DNA of 64,000 bases, taken from Corallococcus interemptor (GTDB lineage Bacteria; Myxococcota; Myxococcia; Myxococcales; Myxococcaceae). The DNA is taken from NCBI RefSeq assembly GCF_003668875.1, contig NZ_RAWM01000024.1:24668-88667 (forward strand), in the 5' to 3' direction. Under the pieces are notes generated by a model. That model was given only the letters and a program-made list of their open reading frames with translations. It made no database searches and was not told the origin of the DNA. Position numbers and translations under genes: made by a program. This document shows, one piece after another, positions 7,564-15,580 of this stretch (its first letter is position 1; each line of letters starts with the position of its first letter).

Positions 7564-9186
7564 GTGGAAACGTTCGGCCGCTATGAATTGCTGCGCAAAC
7601 TGGCCACCGGCGGCATGGGGGCGGTCTATCTGGCGCGGCAGAAGGGGCCGGTGGGCTTCCAGAAGCTGCTGGTGGTGAAGCGGCTGTTGCCCCACCTGTC
7701 GGAGGACGACGAGTTCCTCCAGATGTTCCTGGACGAGGCGCGCATCGCGGCGCTGCTCAACCACCCCAACATCGCGCAGATCTACGAGATGGGGGACGTG
7801 GACGGGCAGTACTACATCGCGATGGAGTACGTGCACGGCGAGCCGCTGGGCTCGCTGGTGCCGCGCGCGTCCGCGCACCCGGGCGGGTTTCCGCTGGGCC
7901 TGCGCTGCCGGATCATCGCGGAGGCGGCGGCGGGGCTGGACGCGGCCCACAACGCGCGCAGTCCGTCCGGCCGGAAGCTGTCGCTCATCCACCGGGACGT
8001 GTCGCCGCAGAACGTGCTGGTGGGCTTCAACGGCGGCGTGAAGCTCATCGACTTCGGCGTGGCGAAGGCGCAGGGCAAGCTGTCCCAGACGGTGGTGGGC
8101 ACCATCAAGGGCAAGCACGCGTACATGTCCCCGGAGCAGGCGCGGGGTGAGCCGCTGGATGCGCGCTCGGACGTGTTCGGCCTGGGGACGGTGTTCTACG
8201 AGCTCTTGACGAACGGCCGCCTGTTCAAGCGCGAGACGGAGATGGCCACGCTCAAGGCCGTCGTGGGGCATAAAATCGTCCCGCCGTCGGAGGCGGTGCC
8301 GGGGATTCCGAAGTCGTTGGATCCCATCGTCTTCAAGGCGCTGGCGCGCAAGCGCGACGACCGGTTCTCCACCGCGGGCGAGCTGCAGCTGGCGCTGGAG
8401 GAGTTCCTCCAGCAGGAGAAGCTGCACGGCACCAGCGCGCACCTGGCCGCGTTCATGCGGGACGTGTACGCGGACGAGCTGGAGGAGGAGCGCTTCGCGG
8501 CAGAGCCGACGATGATCTACTTCGACCCGCGCCTGATGGCCCGGCCGGGCAGCCCCGCGAAGGCGCCGGCCTCCGGCGCGACGCCGTCCCCGGGCAAGGC
8601 GCAGGGGCCAGCAAAGACGCCGCCGCGAGCGCCGGAGCCGTCGGTGAGCCAGTCGTCGACGAAGGCCGCCGCGTCGCCGGAGGGCTCGGGCATGGGACCT
8701 TCAGCGGAGCGGACCTCGCGCACGAAGGAGAACTCCGGCCTGAGCCGCCCGGAGGCCCGGCCCGTGAGGACGCGGGAGAACACGGGCGTGAGCCTGGCGG
8801 ACACGCGCCCCCTGCACGACGAGGACGCGAGCCGGCCCACGTCGAAGCACGAGGCCGTGCGCACGGAGCCGGGCCGGTCCTCCACCGCGAAGCACGAGGC
8901 CGTGCGCGCGGAGACCGGCCGCTCCTCCACTGCCCAGTTCGGCGCGGTGCGCGACGACGCCTCGAAGCCCGCCCGCGCGCCAGACGGCTCCACGGCCAGC
9001 CGCTCCGCCGCGAAGGCCGTGAAGGTCTCCGGGGAGACGACGGGCAGCCGCTCCGCCGCGAAGGCCGTGCGCGCGCCGGAGGACTCCGCCGGAGGCAAGG
9101 CGCCCGCGAAGCCGGGCCGCACCGAGGGCTCCGTGTCCTCCGCCCGCCGTCCCGTGCGCGGCGGCGGTCCCGACTCCGACAAGTAG
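7564..9186 (+). CDS. Serine/threonine protein kinase with repetitive basic tail
   Basis: Eukaryotic-like (Hanks-type) kinase, 540 aa. Kinase domain about residues 6-275: Gly loop KLATGGMGAVYLA, VAIK-type Lys in LLVVKRL, HRDVSPQNVLV catalytic loop, DFG in LIDFGVAKA, and YMSPEQ in the P+1 region. The Asp and Asn of the catalytic loop and the DFG Asp are intact, so it should be active. Residues 310-540 are low-complexity, Ala/Pro/Arg/Ser-rich, with short tandem repeats such as KHEAVR-ET-GRSSTA (15-aa period) and SRSAAKAV (16-aa period), and many Ser/Thr as possible autophosphorylation sites. No transmembrane segment, so it is cytoplasmic. GTG start. Confidence 0.92.
   Translation: METFGRYELLRKLATGGMGAVYLARQKGPVGFQKLLVVKRLLPHLSEDDEFLQMFLDEARIAALLNHPNIAQIYEMGDVDGQYYIAMEYVHGEPLGSLVPRASAHPGGFPLGLRCRIIAEAAAGLDAAHNARSPSGRKLSLIHRDVSPQNVLVGFNGGVKLIDFGVAKAQGKLSQTVVGTIKGKHAYMSPEQARGEPLDARSDVFGLGTVFYELLTNGRLFKRETEMATLKAVVGHKIVPPSEAVPGIPKSLDPIVFKALARKRDDRFSTAGELQLALEEFLQQEKLHGTSAHLAAFMRDVYADELEEERFAAEPTMIYFDPRLMARPGSPAKAPASGATPSPGKAQGPAKTPPRAPEPSVSQSSTKAAASPEGSGMGPSAERTSRTKENSGLSRPEARPVRTRENTGVSLADTRPLHDEDASRPTSKHEAVRTEPGRSSTAKHEAVRAETGRSSTAQFGAVRDDASKPARAPDGSTASRSAAKAVKVSGETTGSRSAAKAVRAPEDSAGGKAPAKPGRTEGSVSSARRPVRGGGPDSDK
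8845..9069 (+). repeat. Tandem coding repeats in the kinase tail
   Basis: aagcacgaggccgtgcgc occurs at 8845 and 8890 (45-nt period), with a decayed third copy near 8935; agccgctccgccgcg followed by aaggccgtg occurs at 8998 and 9046 (48-nt period). The repeats encode 15- and 16-residue units and are in frame, so length changes would keep the tail open. Confidence 0.75.
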
Positions 9187-9192
9187 CCGCGG

Positions 9193-10017
9193 CTACAGGC
9201 TGGCCAGGGCCACGCGGTACAGCGCGCGGTAGCCCATGCGCGGCGCCACTTCGAAGCGGTCCGCGTTGAAGATGTCGCGCATCAGCGCCTGACCGTCCGG
9301 CGTGGACGGCAGTCCCAGGAGCGCCGCTTCCAGCGCGGTCACCAGCGGCGCGGGCAGCCCCATGGCCACCGGCACGCCGTCGTTGGGGGCCTCATCCGTG
9401 TAGGCCAGCAGCTCGAACTTCGCGCCCATGCCCGGACCCAGCACGTCCTCCACGCCCGTGGTGAACGTGAGGCCGGTGGAGGCCGGCGGACAGAAGACGC
9501 TCGTCACCTGCGCCCTGCCCTCCAGCACCGCCTCCAGCGCGCCCTGGTACGAGCCCGTGAACTGCTGCGACACGAACGCGCGCGACGGCTCCAGCCCCTG
9601 CGTCTTCAGGAACGCGCTGGGCAACAGGTAGCCCGCCACCGAATCGCGGTCCACCCACGCCGCCGTGGCGCCCTTGAGCTTCTCCAGCGTCAGCCCGGAG
9701 CCCGCCCGCCCCACCAGCGCGGAGCGGTAGCTGGACATGCCCCGGCGCACACCGCGCGCCAGCACCCGCACGCCCATGGCCTCCATGCGCGCGCACACGA
9801 AGGGCGGCGCCCAGGCCGCGTCCGCGCGCCCGGACAGGAGGTCCTTGGCCAGGGTCTCGTAGCTGGTGGCCACGCTGACCTCCACCAGCTTGCCCAGCGC
9901 GCGCTGCAGGAACGACGCGAGCCGTTCCGCGCGCTCGCGCGCCGTCTCACTGCCCAGGGACGGCGGCAGGCCGAAACGGAAGGAGTGCCGCGAACCAGGG
10001 GGGACGTGCGGGGTCAT
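9193..10017 (-). CDS. PhnD-like phosphonate/phosphate-binding domain protein without signal peptide
   Basis: Type-2 periplasmic-binding fold, 274 aa, similar to PhnD substrate-binding proteins: GLPPSLGSETARERAERL, then YETLAKDLLSGRADAAWAPP, later WVDRDSVAGYLLPS and QFTGSYQGALEAVLEGRA are recognisable family positions. The N-terminus (MTPHVPPGSRHSFRFGL) has no hydrophobic signal and the fold begins at once, so the protein as read is cytoplasmic. There is no ABC ATPase or permease next to it. It may bind a small phospho-ligand for sensing rather than uptake. It converges on the kinase gene (6 nt apart). An upstream start adding a signal peptide is not possible in this frame without running into the TerB-like gene. 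Confidence 0.75.
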   Translation of the reverse strand: MTPHVPPGSRHSFRFGLPPSLGSETARERAERLASFLQRALGKLVEVSVATSYETLAKDLLSGRADAAWAPPFVCARMEAMGVRVLARGVRRGMSSYRSALVGRAGSGLTLEKLKGATAAWVDRDSVAGYLLPSAFLKTQGLEPSRAFVSQQFTGSYQGALEAVLEGRAQVTSVFCPPASTGLTFTTGVEDVLGPGMGAKFELLAYTDEAPNDGVPVAMGLPAPLVTALEAALLGLPSTPDGQALMRDIFNADRFEVAPRMGYRALYRVALASL

Positions 10018-10029
10018 ACGACTCCCGGT

Positions 10030-10854
10030 TTACCCCTGCTGGTCCAACCGCGCCACTTCATCGTCAGCCAGACCGAACGTTGCCTGGAGCAGATCCAGGA
10101 TGCGCTGCTCCGCGTTACTCGTCCGCCCGGAGGCGTGGGCAATCTTCGTGGCCAGCTGGTAGGCCTTCACCCGCTGCGAGTGCGTGGCCAGCCCGTGCGC
10201 CAGGACCTGGAGCCGCTGGGGCAGGCCGTCCGTGGCCAGCGCCGCCACGGACTCGCTCACGAAGCCCTGCGCCCGCTCCGGGCTCACGTTCTGGAAGAGC
10301 GGATCCGCCGCGAAGCTCTCCACCATGGCGCGGGCCTCCGCCTCCTTCAGCTGGCCGTCCGCCGCCAGCACCAGCACCATCACCTCCGCGAACAGCCGCT
10401 CCAGGGGCTCGCCCAGCGCCTCGGACAGGCTGCCGCCCTGCTCGATGACGTCGATGATCTGCGCGACCTCGTCCTCGGAGATGCCCAGCGCCGCCTGGAA
10501 CGTCTTGAGCAGCCCCAATTCCGACCGGGTGGCCCGCTGATCCGCCAGCGCCACCGCCGCCGCCAGGCCGAAGGCCAGCATCCGGTTCTTGTGGTCCGGC
10601 AGCCTGCGGCGCAGCGAGGAGAGCACCTCCTCCAGGTTGCGCGCCTCGGCCAGCCGCACCGCGCTGGTCTCCACCAGCAGGTTCAGCTCACCGGATTGCG
10701 TGCCCTCGAACTCCGGGCGCTCCAGCACGCGCGCCAGCAGCGTCTGCATCTCGCGCTGGGACACGCTGCCGTCCGCCATCGCGGCCAGCAGCATGGCCTC
10801 CACCAGCGCCGCGTTGCGCTCCTTGCGCGCCTTTACTGCCTGCTCTCGAGCCAT
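10030..10854 (-). CDS. TerB-like multi-repeat protein
   Basis: Helical protein of 274 aa with about three TerB-like (tellurite-resistance B) repeats: [39 protein letters not shown], and [18 protein letters not shown], each with the small-residue plus acidic pattern of a TerB helix pair; a fourth partial repeat ends the protein ([18 protein letters not shown]). TerB domains are thought to bind metal or act as scaffolds in stress-linked complexes. The longest frame runs far into ttcA; ATG 10854 gives a start [14 protein letters not shown] that matches the domain boundary. It overlaps the 3' end of ttcA by 22 nt and is probably translated from the same mRNA. No other ter genes lie here. Confidence 0.75.
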   Translation of the reverse strand: MAREQAVKARKERNAALVEAMLLAAMADGSVSQREMQTLLARVLERPEFEGTQSGELNLLVETSAVRLAEARNLEEVLSSLRRRLPDHKNRMLAFGLAAAVALADQRATRSELGLLKTFQAALGISEDEVAQIIDVIEQGGSLSEALGEPLERLFAEVMVLVLAADGQLKEAEARAMVESFAADPLFQNVSPERAQGFVSESVAALATDGLPQRLQVLAHGLATHSQRVKAYQLATKIAHASGRTSNAEQRILDLLQATFGLADDEVARLDQQG

Positions 10855-11678
10855 GGACTGGCGCTCCCTTGCGTCTCGTTGGTGGGGGGGGTGGCCACGG
10901 GCCCGTCTTCCGTCGCGTTCAGCGGGTCCGGGTTCAGCGTCTTGTCCAAGAGGTGCGTGGGCCGCACGTTCGACATCGCGTTGAGCAGGCTCTGGCGGAC
11001 GTTGGGGATCTCCTTGCCCAGGTCCTCCACCAGCTTCTGCATCCGCTTGCGCTGCAGGTTCTCCTGCGAACCGCACAGGTCGCAGGGGATGATGGGGAAC
11101 TGCTTCTCTTGCGCGAACTGGATGATCTCCTTCTCCGGCGCGTAGCACAGCGGCCGGATGACCACGTTGCGGCCGTCGTCGCTCTTCAAGAGCGGCGGCA
11201 TCGCCTTGAGGCTCCCGGCGAAGAACATGTTCAGGAGCATCGTGTGGATGAGGTCGTCGCGGTGGTGGCCCAGGGCGATCTTGTTGCAGCCCAGGTGCAC
11301 GGCGGCGTTGTAGAGGATGCCCCGGCGCAGCCGTGAGCACACCGAGCACTGCGTCTTCCCGGGCGGGGTCTTCTCCAGGACGATGCTGTAGGTGTCCTCC
11401 TTCAGCATCTTGTAGGCGTAGCCTTCCTTCTGGAAGTAGCCCTCCAGGATGTGGCCGGGGAAGCCGGGGTGGCCCTGGTCCAGGTTCACCGCCAGCAAGT
11501 CGAACTTCACGGGGGCTCGCCGCTGCAGCTCACGCAGCAGGTGGAGCATCGTGTAGGAGTCCTTGCCTCCCGACACGCCCACCATGATGCGGTCCCCGGC
11601 CTCGATGAGGCGGAAGTCCGCGATGGCCCGGCCCATGTGGCCAAGCAGGCTCTTTTCAAGACGTTGGGCGTCGTTCAT
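10833..11678 (-). CDS. ttcA: tRNA 2-thiocytidine(32) synthetase
   Basis: Thiolates cytidine 32 of some tRNAs using ATP and an iron-sulfur cluster. PP-loop SGGKDS near residue 36, the pair [10 protein letters not shown] and a later CDLCG match the TtcA cysteines reported to hold the cluster, and the HHRDD stretch is typical of the family. Two ATGs exist: 11690 (MAPPMNDAQ) and 11678 (MNDAQRLEK). A -10-like TAGGAT overlaps the first and lies 10 nt before the second, so 11678 is preferred (281 aa). The gene is divergent from rnd. The C-terminal 35 residues, after [13 protein letters not shown], are a variable tail. Confidence 0.92.
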   Translation of the reverse strand: MNDAQRLEKSLLGHMGRAIADFRLIEAGDRIMVGVSGGKDSYTMLHLLRELQRRAPVKFDLLAVNLDQGHPGFPGHILEGYFQKEGYAYKMLKEDTYSIVLEKTPPGKTQCSVCSRLRRGILYNAAVHLGCNKIALGHHRDDLIHTMLLNMFFAGSLKAMPPLLKSDDGRNVVIRPLCYAPEKEIIQFAQEKQFPIIPCDLCGSQENLQRKRMQKLVEDLGKEIPNVRQSLLNAMSNVRPTHLLDKTLNPDPLNATEDGPVATPPTNETQGSASPWLESRQ

Positions 11679-11688
11679 CGGCGGGGCC

Positions 11689-11745
11689 ATCCTAGCGGCG
11701 GTTCGGGAAAAAACACGTCAAAGGGGCAGGCCGGTCCGCTAGCCT
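11689..11745. promoter_or_regulatory. Divergent leaderless-type promoters of ttcA and rnd
   Basis: On the minus strand GCTAGGAT ends 10 nt before the ttcA ATG (11678). On the plus strand GCTAGCCT ends 10 nt before the rnd ATG (11756). Both share the GCTAG core and have no Shine-Dalgarno. A TTGACG on the minus strand lies upstream of the first at a rather long spacing (21 nt). Confidence 0.45.
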
Positions 11746-11755
11746 GCTCCCCGCG

Positions 11756-12925
11756 ATGCCGACCTTCCCTCAGGGTGCCTTGGATGTGGTGGACCGCGCG
11801 GGCGAGGAAGCCGCCACGCGGGTGCTGGAGGCCGCGCCGGAAGTGGCGGTGGACCTGGAGGCGGACGCCATGCACGCCTTCCGCGCCCGCCTGTGCTTCC
11901 TCCAGCTGGGCACCGACACGGACATCTTCCTCTTCGACACGCTCCAGCCGGGCGTGGATCCGCGCCTGCTCTCCCCCATGATGGAGGACCCCGCTCGCAC
12001 GAAGTACTTCCACGCCGCCCAGGGCGACCTGCAGTTCCTCGCGGAGGCCGGCGTGCGCGTGCGGGGCCTCTTCGACACGCACCGAGCCGTGACGCTCCTG
12101 GGGTGGCCCAAGGTGGGCCTGGCGGACCTGGCCCGCGAACGGCTGGGCGTGGAGCTGCCAAAGGAGCACCAGCAGTCCGACTTCTCCCTGCGTCCCCTGC
12201 CCCCGGGCATGCGGGACTACATCGCCAACGACGTGCGCTACCTCTGTGAGCTGGGCCGCCAGGTGCGCGACGCGTGCCGCGAGGCGGACATCCTGGAGGA
12301 GGTGCTGCTGGACTGCGACCGCATGTGCGCGGAAGCGGAGGCCCGGCCGGAGGTGGGCGCCGAGTACAAGCCCAAGCTGTCCCGAAGCGGCCTGTCCACC
12401 GCGCAGTACGCGCTCGCGTACGCCATCGCGCAGGGGCTGCACAAGCTGCGGCTGGAGTGGGCGGAGAAGGACAACGTGCCCATGGGCCGCATGCTGTCCA
12501 ACATGGCCATCACCGACCTGGCGCTGAAGCAGCCGGACACGCACAAGGACCTGGCGCGCGCGGCCGGCGTGCGCGGCGCGGTGGTGCGCGCCCACGGCGA
12601 CGCCATCCTTGCCCTCATCCGCGACCACCAGCAGAAGGCCGCCCGGGGCGAGCTGGACCTGGACCGCGAACAGAAGGGTCCGCGAGACCCCCACCGGCGC
12701 AAGCGCGAGGACGCGCTCAAGGCCTTCCGAGTTGAACAGGCCACCCTGCGCAAGGTGACGCCCAGCGTGGTGCTGACGAACCCGCTCATGGACGCGCTCG
12801 CGTCCAGGCCGCCCGCGAGCGTGGAGGAGCTGTCGCAGCTGCCCTACCTCGGGGAAAAGCGGATCAAGCTGTATGGCGACAAGCTGGTCGAGCTGCTCAA
12901 GCCCTTTCCGGTGCTGGGAAGCTGA
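11756..12925 (+). CDS. rnd: Ribonuclease D-like 3'-5' exonuclease with HRDC domain
   Basis: DEDD-family exonuclease that trims tRNA and other RNA 3' ends. Exo I VDLEADAMH (Asp and Glu), Exo II HAAQGDLQFL and Exo III DYIANDVRYL (Tyr-x3-Asp, DEDDy type) are all present in the first 170 residues. The C-terminus (about 305-385) is an HRDC nucleic-acid-binding domain ending LPYLGEKRIKLYGDKLVELL. Length 389 aa is normal for RNase D. No Shine-Dalgarno; a TAGCCT hexamer 10 nt upstream suggests a leaderless mRNA. Confidence 0.88.
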   Translation: MPTFPQGALDVVDRAGEEAATRVLEAAPEVAVDLEADAMHAFRARLCFLQLGTDTDIFLFDTLQPGVDPRLLSPMMEDPARTKYFHAAQGDLQFLAEAGVRVRGLFDTHRAVTLLGWPKVGLADLARERLGVELPKEHQQSDFSLRPLPPGMRDYIANDVRYLCELGRQVRDACREADILEEVLLDCDRMCAEAEARPEVGAEYKPKLSRSGLSTAQYALAYAIAQGLHKLRLEWAEKDNVPMGRMLSNMAITDLALKQPDTHKDLARAAGVRGAVVRAHGDAILALIRDHQQKAARGELDLDREQKGPRDPHRRKREDALKAFRVEQATLRKVTPSVVLTNPLMDALASRPPASVEELSQLPYLGEKRIKLYGDKLVELLKPFPVLGS

Positions 12926-12956
12926 CGTTCGCCCCCGACGAAAAGGCAGCTGGAGT

Positions 12957-13048
12957 ACGATTCGGCTGAATCGTGCGCGGGGCTTGTGCATCCGTTGCCG
13001 GCTCGCTGTCCATGACCCTGGAACGCAGATGTTGAAGCCCCATCTGCG
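12957..13048 (+). other. Two hairpins downstream of rnd
   Basis: ACGATTC-GGCT-GAATCGT (12957-12974) and CGCAGATG-N9-CATCTGCG (13024-13048) are perfect 7- and 8-bp inverted repeats. Neither has a T tract. They may end or protect the rnd transcript, or lie in the leader of the next gene at 13118. Confidence 0.45.
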
Positions 13049-13117
13049 GCCTGGGTGCCGGTTGCGAGATCCGCGTGCGTGCGTACCTTTGACGCCGCAC
13101 AAAGGGAGGGCGTGGCC

Positions 13118-13474
13118 ATGTTGGGAGCCAGGACAGGCGGGGCGCGGACAGAGGTCTCCCGGTGCATTGCCGCGAGCCTGAAGTGCCAGTCGGCCTGCGA
13201 GGCGGGCATGGCGCGGCTGACGGCCCAGGGCATCGCCGCGGACGACGACGCGGTGCGGCTGCTGCGCCAGTGCGCGGAGCTGTGCGAGCTGAACGTGCGC
13301 GCGCTCCAGAAGGAGAGCCGGCTGTCGCGCCGCACCGCCAGCCTGTGCTTCGAACTGAGCAACCAGGTGGCCCGCGCCGCGTGGCTGGAGGCGCAGGACC
13401 CGGACTCGCACGCGCTCGCGCGGGACGCGCTGCACCTGGCGCGCGCGTGCCGCCCGCTGGTGTTCGCGGCCTAA
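13118..13474 (+). CDS. Small Cys-containing helical protein, DUF326-like
   Basis: 118 aa, predicted almost all helical. Cysteines occur in helix-compatible positions: CIAASLKCQSACEAG, LLRQCAELCELN, SLCFELS and ARACRPL. This resembles the four-helix-bundle cysteine-rich copper-storage/DUF326 proteins but with fewer Cys than copper-storing members. ATG 13118 has GGGAGG about 8 nt upstream, which is better than the in-frame GTG at 13112. No signal peptide. Metal binding is plausible but unproven. Confidence 0.6.
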   Translation: MLGARTGGARTEVSRCIAASLKCQSACEAGMARLTAQGIAADDDAVRLLRQCAELCELNVRALQKESRLSRRTASLCFELSNQVARAAWLEAQDPDSHALARDALHLARACRPLVFAA

Positions 13475-13480
13475 AGGGCT

Positions 13481-14986
13481 TTAGAGCTTGATGCCGTACA
13501 GCGCGCCGTACTTGCCGCGCAGGTACGCCAGGAAGTCCTTGTCCGTGAGCCCCTCGCCGGTGATGGCGCGCACGCGCTCCTCCGCGGGCAGCCGGAAGCC
13601 GTGCGAGTGCAGGTTCGTGCGCAGCCATCCCAGCAGCGACGACGTGTCGCCCCGCGCCAGGTCCGCCTCCAGTGACGGCAGCGCCCGGTTCGCGGCGGCG
13701 TACAGCGAGGCCGCGTAGAGGTTCCCCAGCGAGTACGTGGGGAAGTAGCCCAGCTCTCCCCAGGCCCAGTGGATGTCCTGGAGCACGCCCTGCGTGTCGT
13801 CCGGGGGCGTGATGCCCAGGTAGCGCCGCATGCGCTCGTTCCACGCGGACGGCAGCTCCGACACGGGCAGCTCGTCGCGCAGCATCGCCAGCTCCAGCTC
13901 GTAGCGCAGGGCGATGTGCAGGTTGTACGTCACCTCATCCGCCTCCACGCGGATGAGCGACGGCACCACGTGGTTGATGCCCGCGTGGAAGCCGTCCAGG
14001 TCCACGTCCGCCAGCGCCTGGGGGAAGGCGTCCTTCAGCGCGGGGAAGTGGGACACCCAGAAGGCGCGGCCCCGGCCCACCAGGTTCTCCCACAGGCGGG
14101 ACTGGGACTCGTGCAGGCCCATGGAGGGCACGGACGCCAGCGGCGTGCGGTGGTGCTCCTCGGAGAAGCCCTGCTCGTACAGGCCGTGGCCCGCCTCGTG
14201 GAGCGTGCCGAAGAGCGCGGCCGGCGGCCACGTCGCGTCCAGGCGCGTGGTGAGGCGCACGTCCTGCGCGTGCACGCTGTTGGTGAAGGGGTGGATGCTC
14301 ACGTCCTGGCGGCCCGCCTCCAGGTCGAAGCCCACGGCCTTCAAGAGCCGCATGGTGAACTGCCACTGCTGGGCCGTGTCGTAGGTGCGGCCGGAGAGGA
14401 ACGCGGGGAAGGGCCGCTTCAGGCCGCCCAGCGTGGCCACCATGGGGATGAGCGCGTCGCGCAGCGCGGTGAGCACCGGCGTCAGGCGCTTGACGCGCAT
14501 GCCGGGCTCGAAGCCCTCCAGCAGCGCGTCGTAGCGCTCGCCGTCGTGGCCCTGCGCGTCCGCCTGTTCGCGGCGCAGGGCGAGCAGCTTCTCCAGCGCG
14601 GGCTGGAAGCGCTCGAAGCGCCTGGTGGAGCGGGCCTCGCGCCACGCCGTGAGGCCTTCGCCCTGCGCCTCCGCCAGCGCGGTCACCAGCCGGGCGGGCA
14701 GCCGCACGGCGCGGTCGCGCTCACGGGTGAGGACGCGCACCATGGCGCGCTCGTCGGGCGTGAGGGCTTGGGCGTCCGGCCCCCCTTCCCCGGCGCGGGC
14801 CAGGGCCTCGCCCAGGCGCGGGTCCACCAGGCGCTCATGGTGGAGGGACTGGACGGTGGCCAGCTGCTGGGCGCGGGCGGTGGCCGCCTTGGAGGGCAGG
14901 TAGACCTCCCGGTCCCAGGAAGCCAGGTTGATGACGCTGTTCAGGTCGTTCAGCTCATGCATCCGCGCGCGCAGCCAGGAGTCCAT
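13481..14986 (-). CDS. Metallocarboxypeptidase Taq, M32 family
   Basis: Zinc carboxypeptidase, 501 aa, the usual length for M32. The zinc site HEAGH is in LHEAGHGLYEQG near residue 263; other M32 hallmarks are the ESQSRLWEN stretch downstream of it (third ligand Glu) and GINHVVPSLIRVEADEVTYNLH. It removes C-terminal residues in the cytosol. A TAGAAA hexamer ends 8 nt before the ATG with no Shine-Dalgarno, suggesting a leaderless mRNA. Divergent from the unknown gene at 15031. Confidence 0.93.
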   Translation of the reverse strand: MDSWLRARMHELNDLNSVINLASWDREVYLPSKAATARAQQLATVQSLHHERLVDPRLGEALARAGEGGPDAQALTPDERAMVRVLTRERDRAVRLPARLVTALAEAQGEGLTAWREARSTRRFERFQPALEKLLALRREQADAQGHDGERYDALLEGFEPGMRVKRLTPVLTALRDALIPMVATLGGLKRPFPAFLSGRTYDTAQQWQFTMRLLKAVGFDLEAGRQDVSIHPFTNSVHAQDVRLTTRLDATWPPAALFGTLHEAGHGLYEQGFSEEHHRTPLASVPSMGLHESQSRLWENLVGRGRAFWVSHFPALKDAFPQALADVDLDGFHAGINHVVPSLIRVEADEVTYNLHIALRYELELAMLRDELPVSELPSAWNERMRRYLGITPPDDTQGVLQDIHWAWGELGYFPTYSLGNLYAASLYAAANRALPSLEADLARGDTSSLLGWLRTNLHSHGFRLPAEERVRAITGEGLTDKDFLAYLRGKYGALYGIKL

Positions 14987-15030
14987 GGCCTGTGTTTCTA
15001 GCGCGCTTCCAGGGTATGAGGACGCCCGCG

Positions 15031-15573
15031 ATGGCCAACATCCTCCAATTCTTCATGGCACCCGACGACGAGGTCGCCTTCTTCCGCTTCCTGGAGCGCC
15101 ACGTCCTGGAGGTCTACCCCCGCCGGGTGCCCCCGGACTGGGTGCCCTTCCGCGCCACCGCGGAGAACATCCCGCGCCTGCCCGAGGAGGACCTCTACCT
15201 GGTGGCCAGCGAGATTGGCCCCGCCATGGTGGACAAGGTGAAGCGCGGCCCGGACAAGGGCTTCTGGCGCATCGACGAGGTGCGCTCGCCCGTCATCTTC
15301 ATCGAGCGCTCGCGCCGCAACGAAGAGGGCGAGCTGCTCAGCGGGAAGATGTGGGTGGAGCTGGAGGTGACGTCCCAGACGGGCCGCCGCGACGCGGCCC
15401 CGGACAAGTTCCGCCGCCTCTACCTGGAGGTGGAGGAGTTCGTGAAGAAGACCTTCCGCCGGGGCGACCCGAAGGACTTCTTCGTGGGCAACCGCGCCGC
15501 GCGCCTCTTCAAGGAGGGGCTGGTGCTGCGCGACTCCGCCTTCCGCGGCGGCACCGTGGTGCCGCACAAGTAG
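15031..15573 (+). CDS. Hypothetical protein (180 aa)
   Basis: Not recognised. Starts MANILQFFMAPDDEVAFFRFLERH, which reads as a helix that binds an N-terminal strand; mixed alpha/beta, charged, soluble. IVFIERSRR-like and WVELEVTSQTGRRDAA segments look like consecutive beta strands, and the end (EEFVKKTFRRGDPKDFFVGNRAARLFKEG) is helical. ATG 15031 has GAGGA 8 nt upstream, better than GTG 14992 or ATG 15016. Convergent with the membrane-protein gene downstream. Probably a lineage-restricted cytosolic protein. Confidence 0.7.
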   Translation: MANILQFFMAPDDEVAFFRFLERHVLEVYPRRVPPDWVPFRATAENIPRLPEEDLYLVASEIGPAMVDKVKRGPDKGFWRIDEVRSPVIFIERSRRNEEGELLSGKMWVELEVTSQTGRRDAAPDKFRRLYLEVEEFVKKTFRRGDPKDFFVGNRAARLFKEGLVLRDSAFRGGTVVPHK

Positions 15574-15580
15574 CCTCCGC

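Noticed and set aside
11675..13435. 586-aa antisense ORF opposite rnd
   Set aside because: Sense rnd has all exonuclease motifs; antisense is Gln/Arg/His-rich noise.
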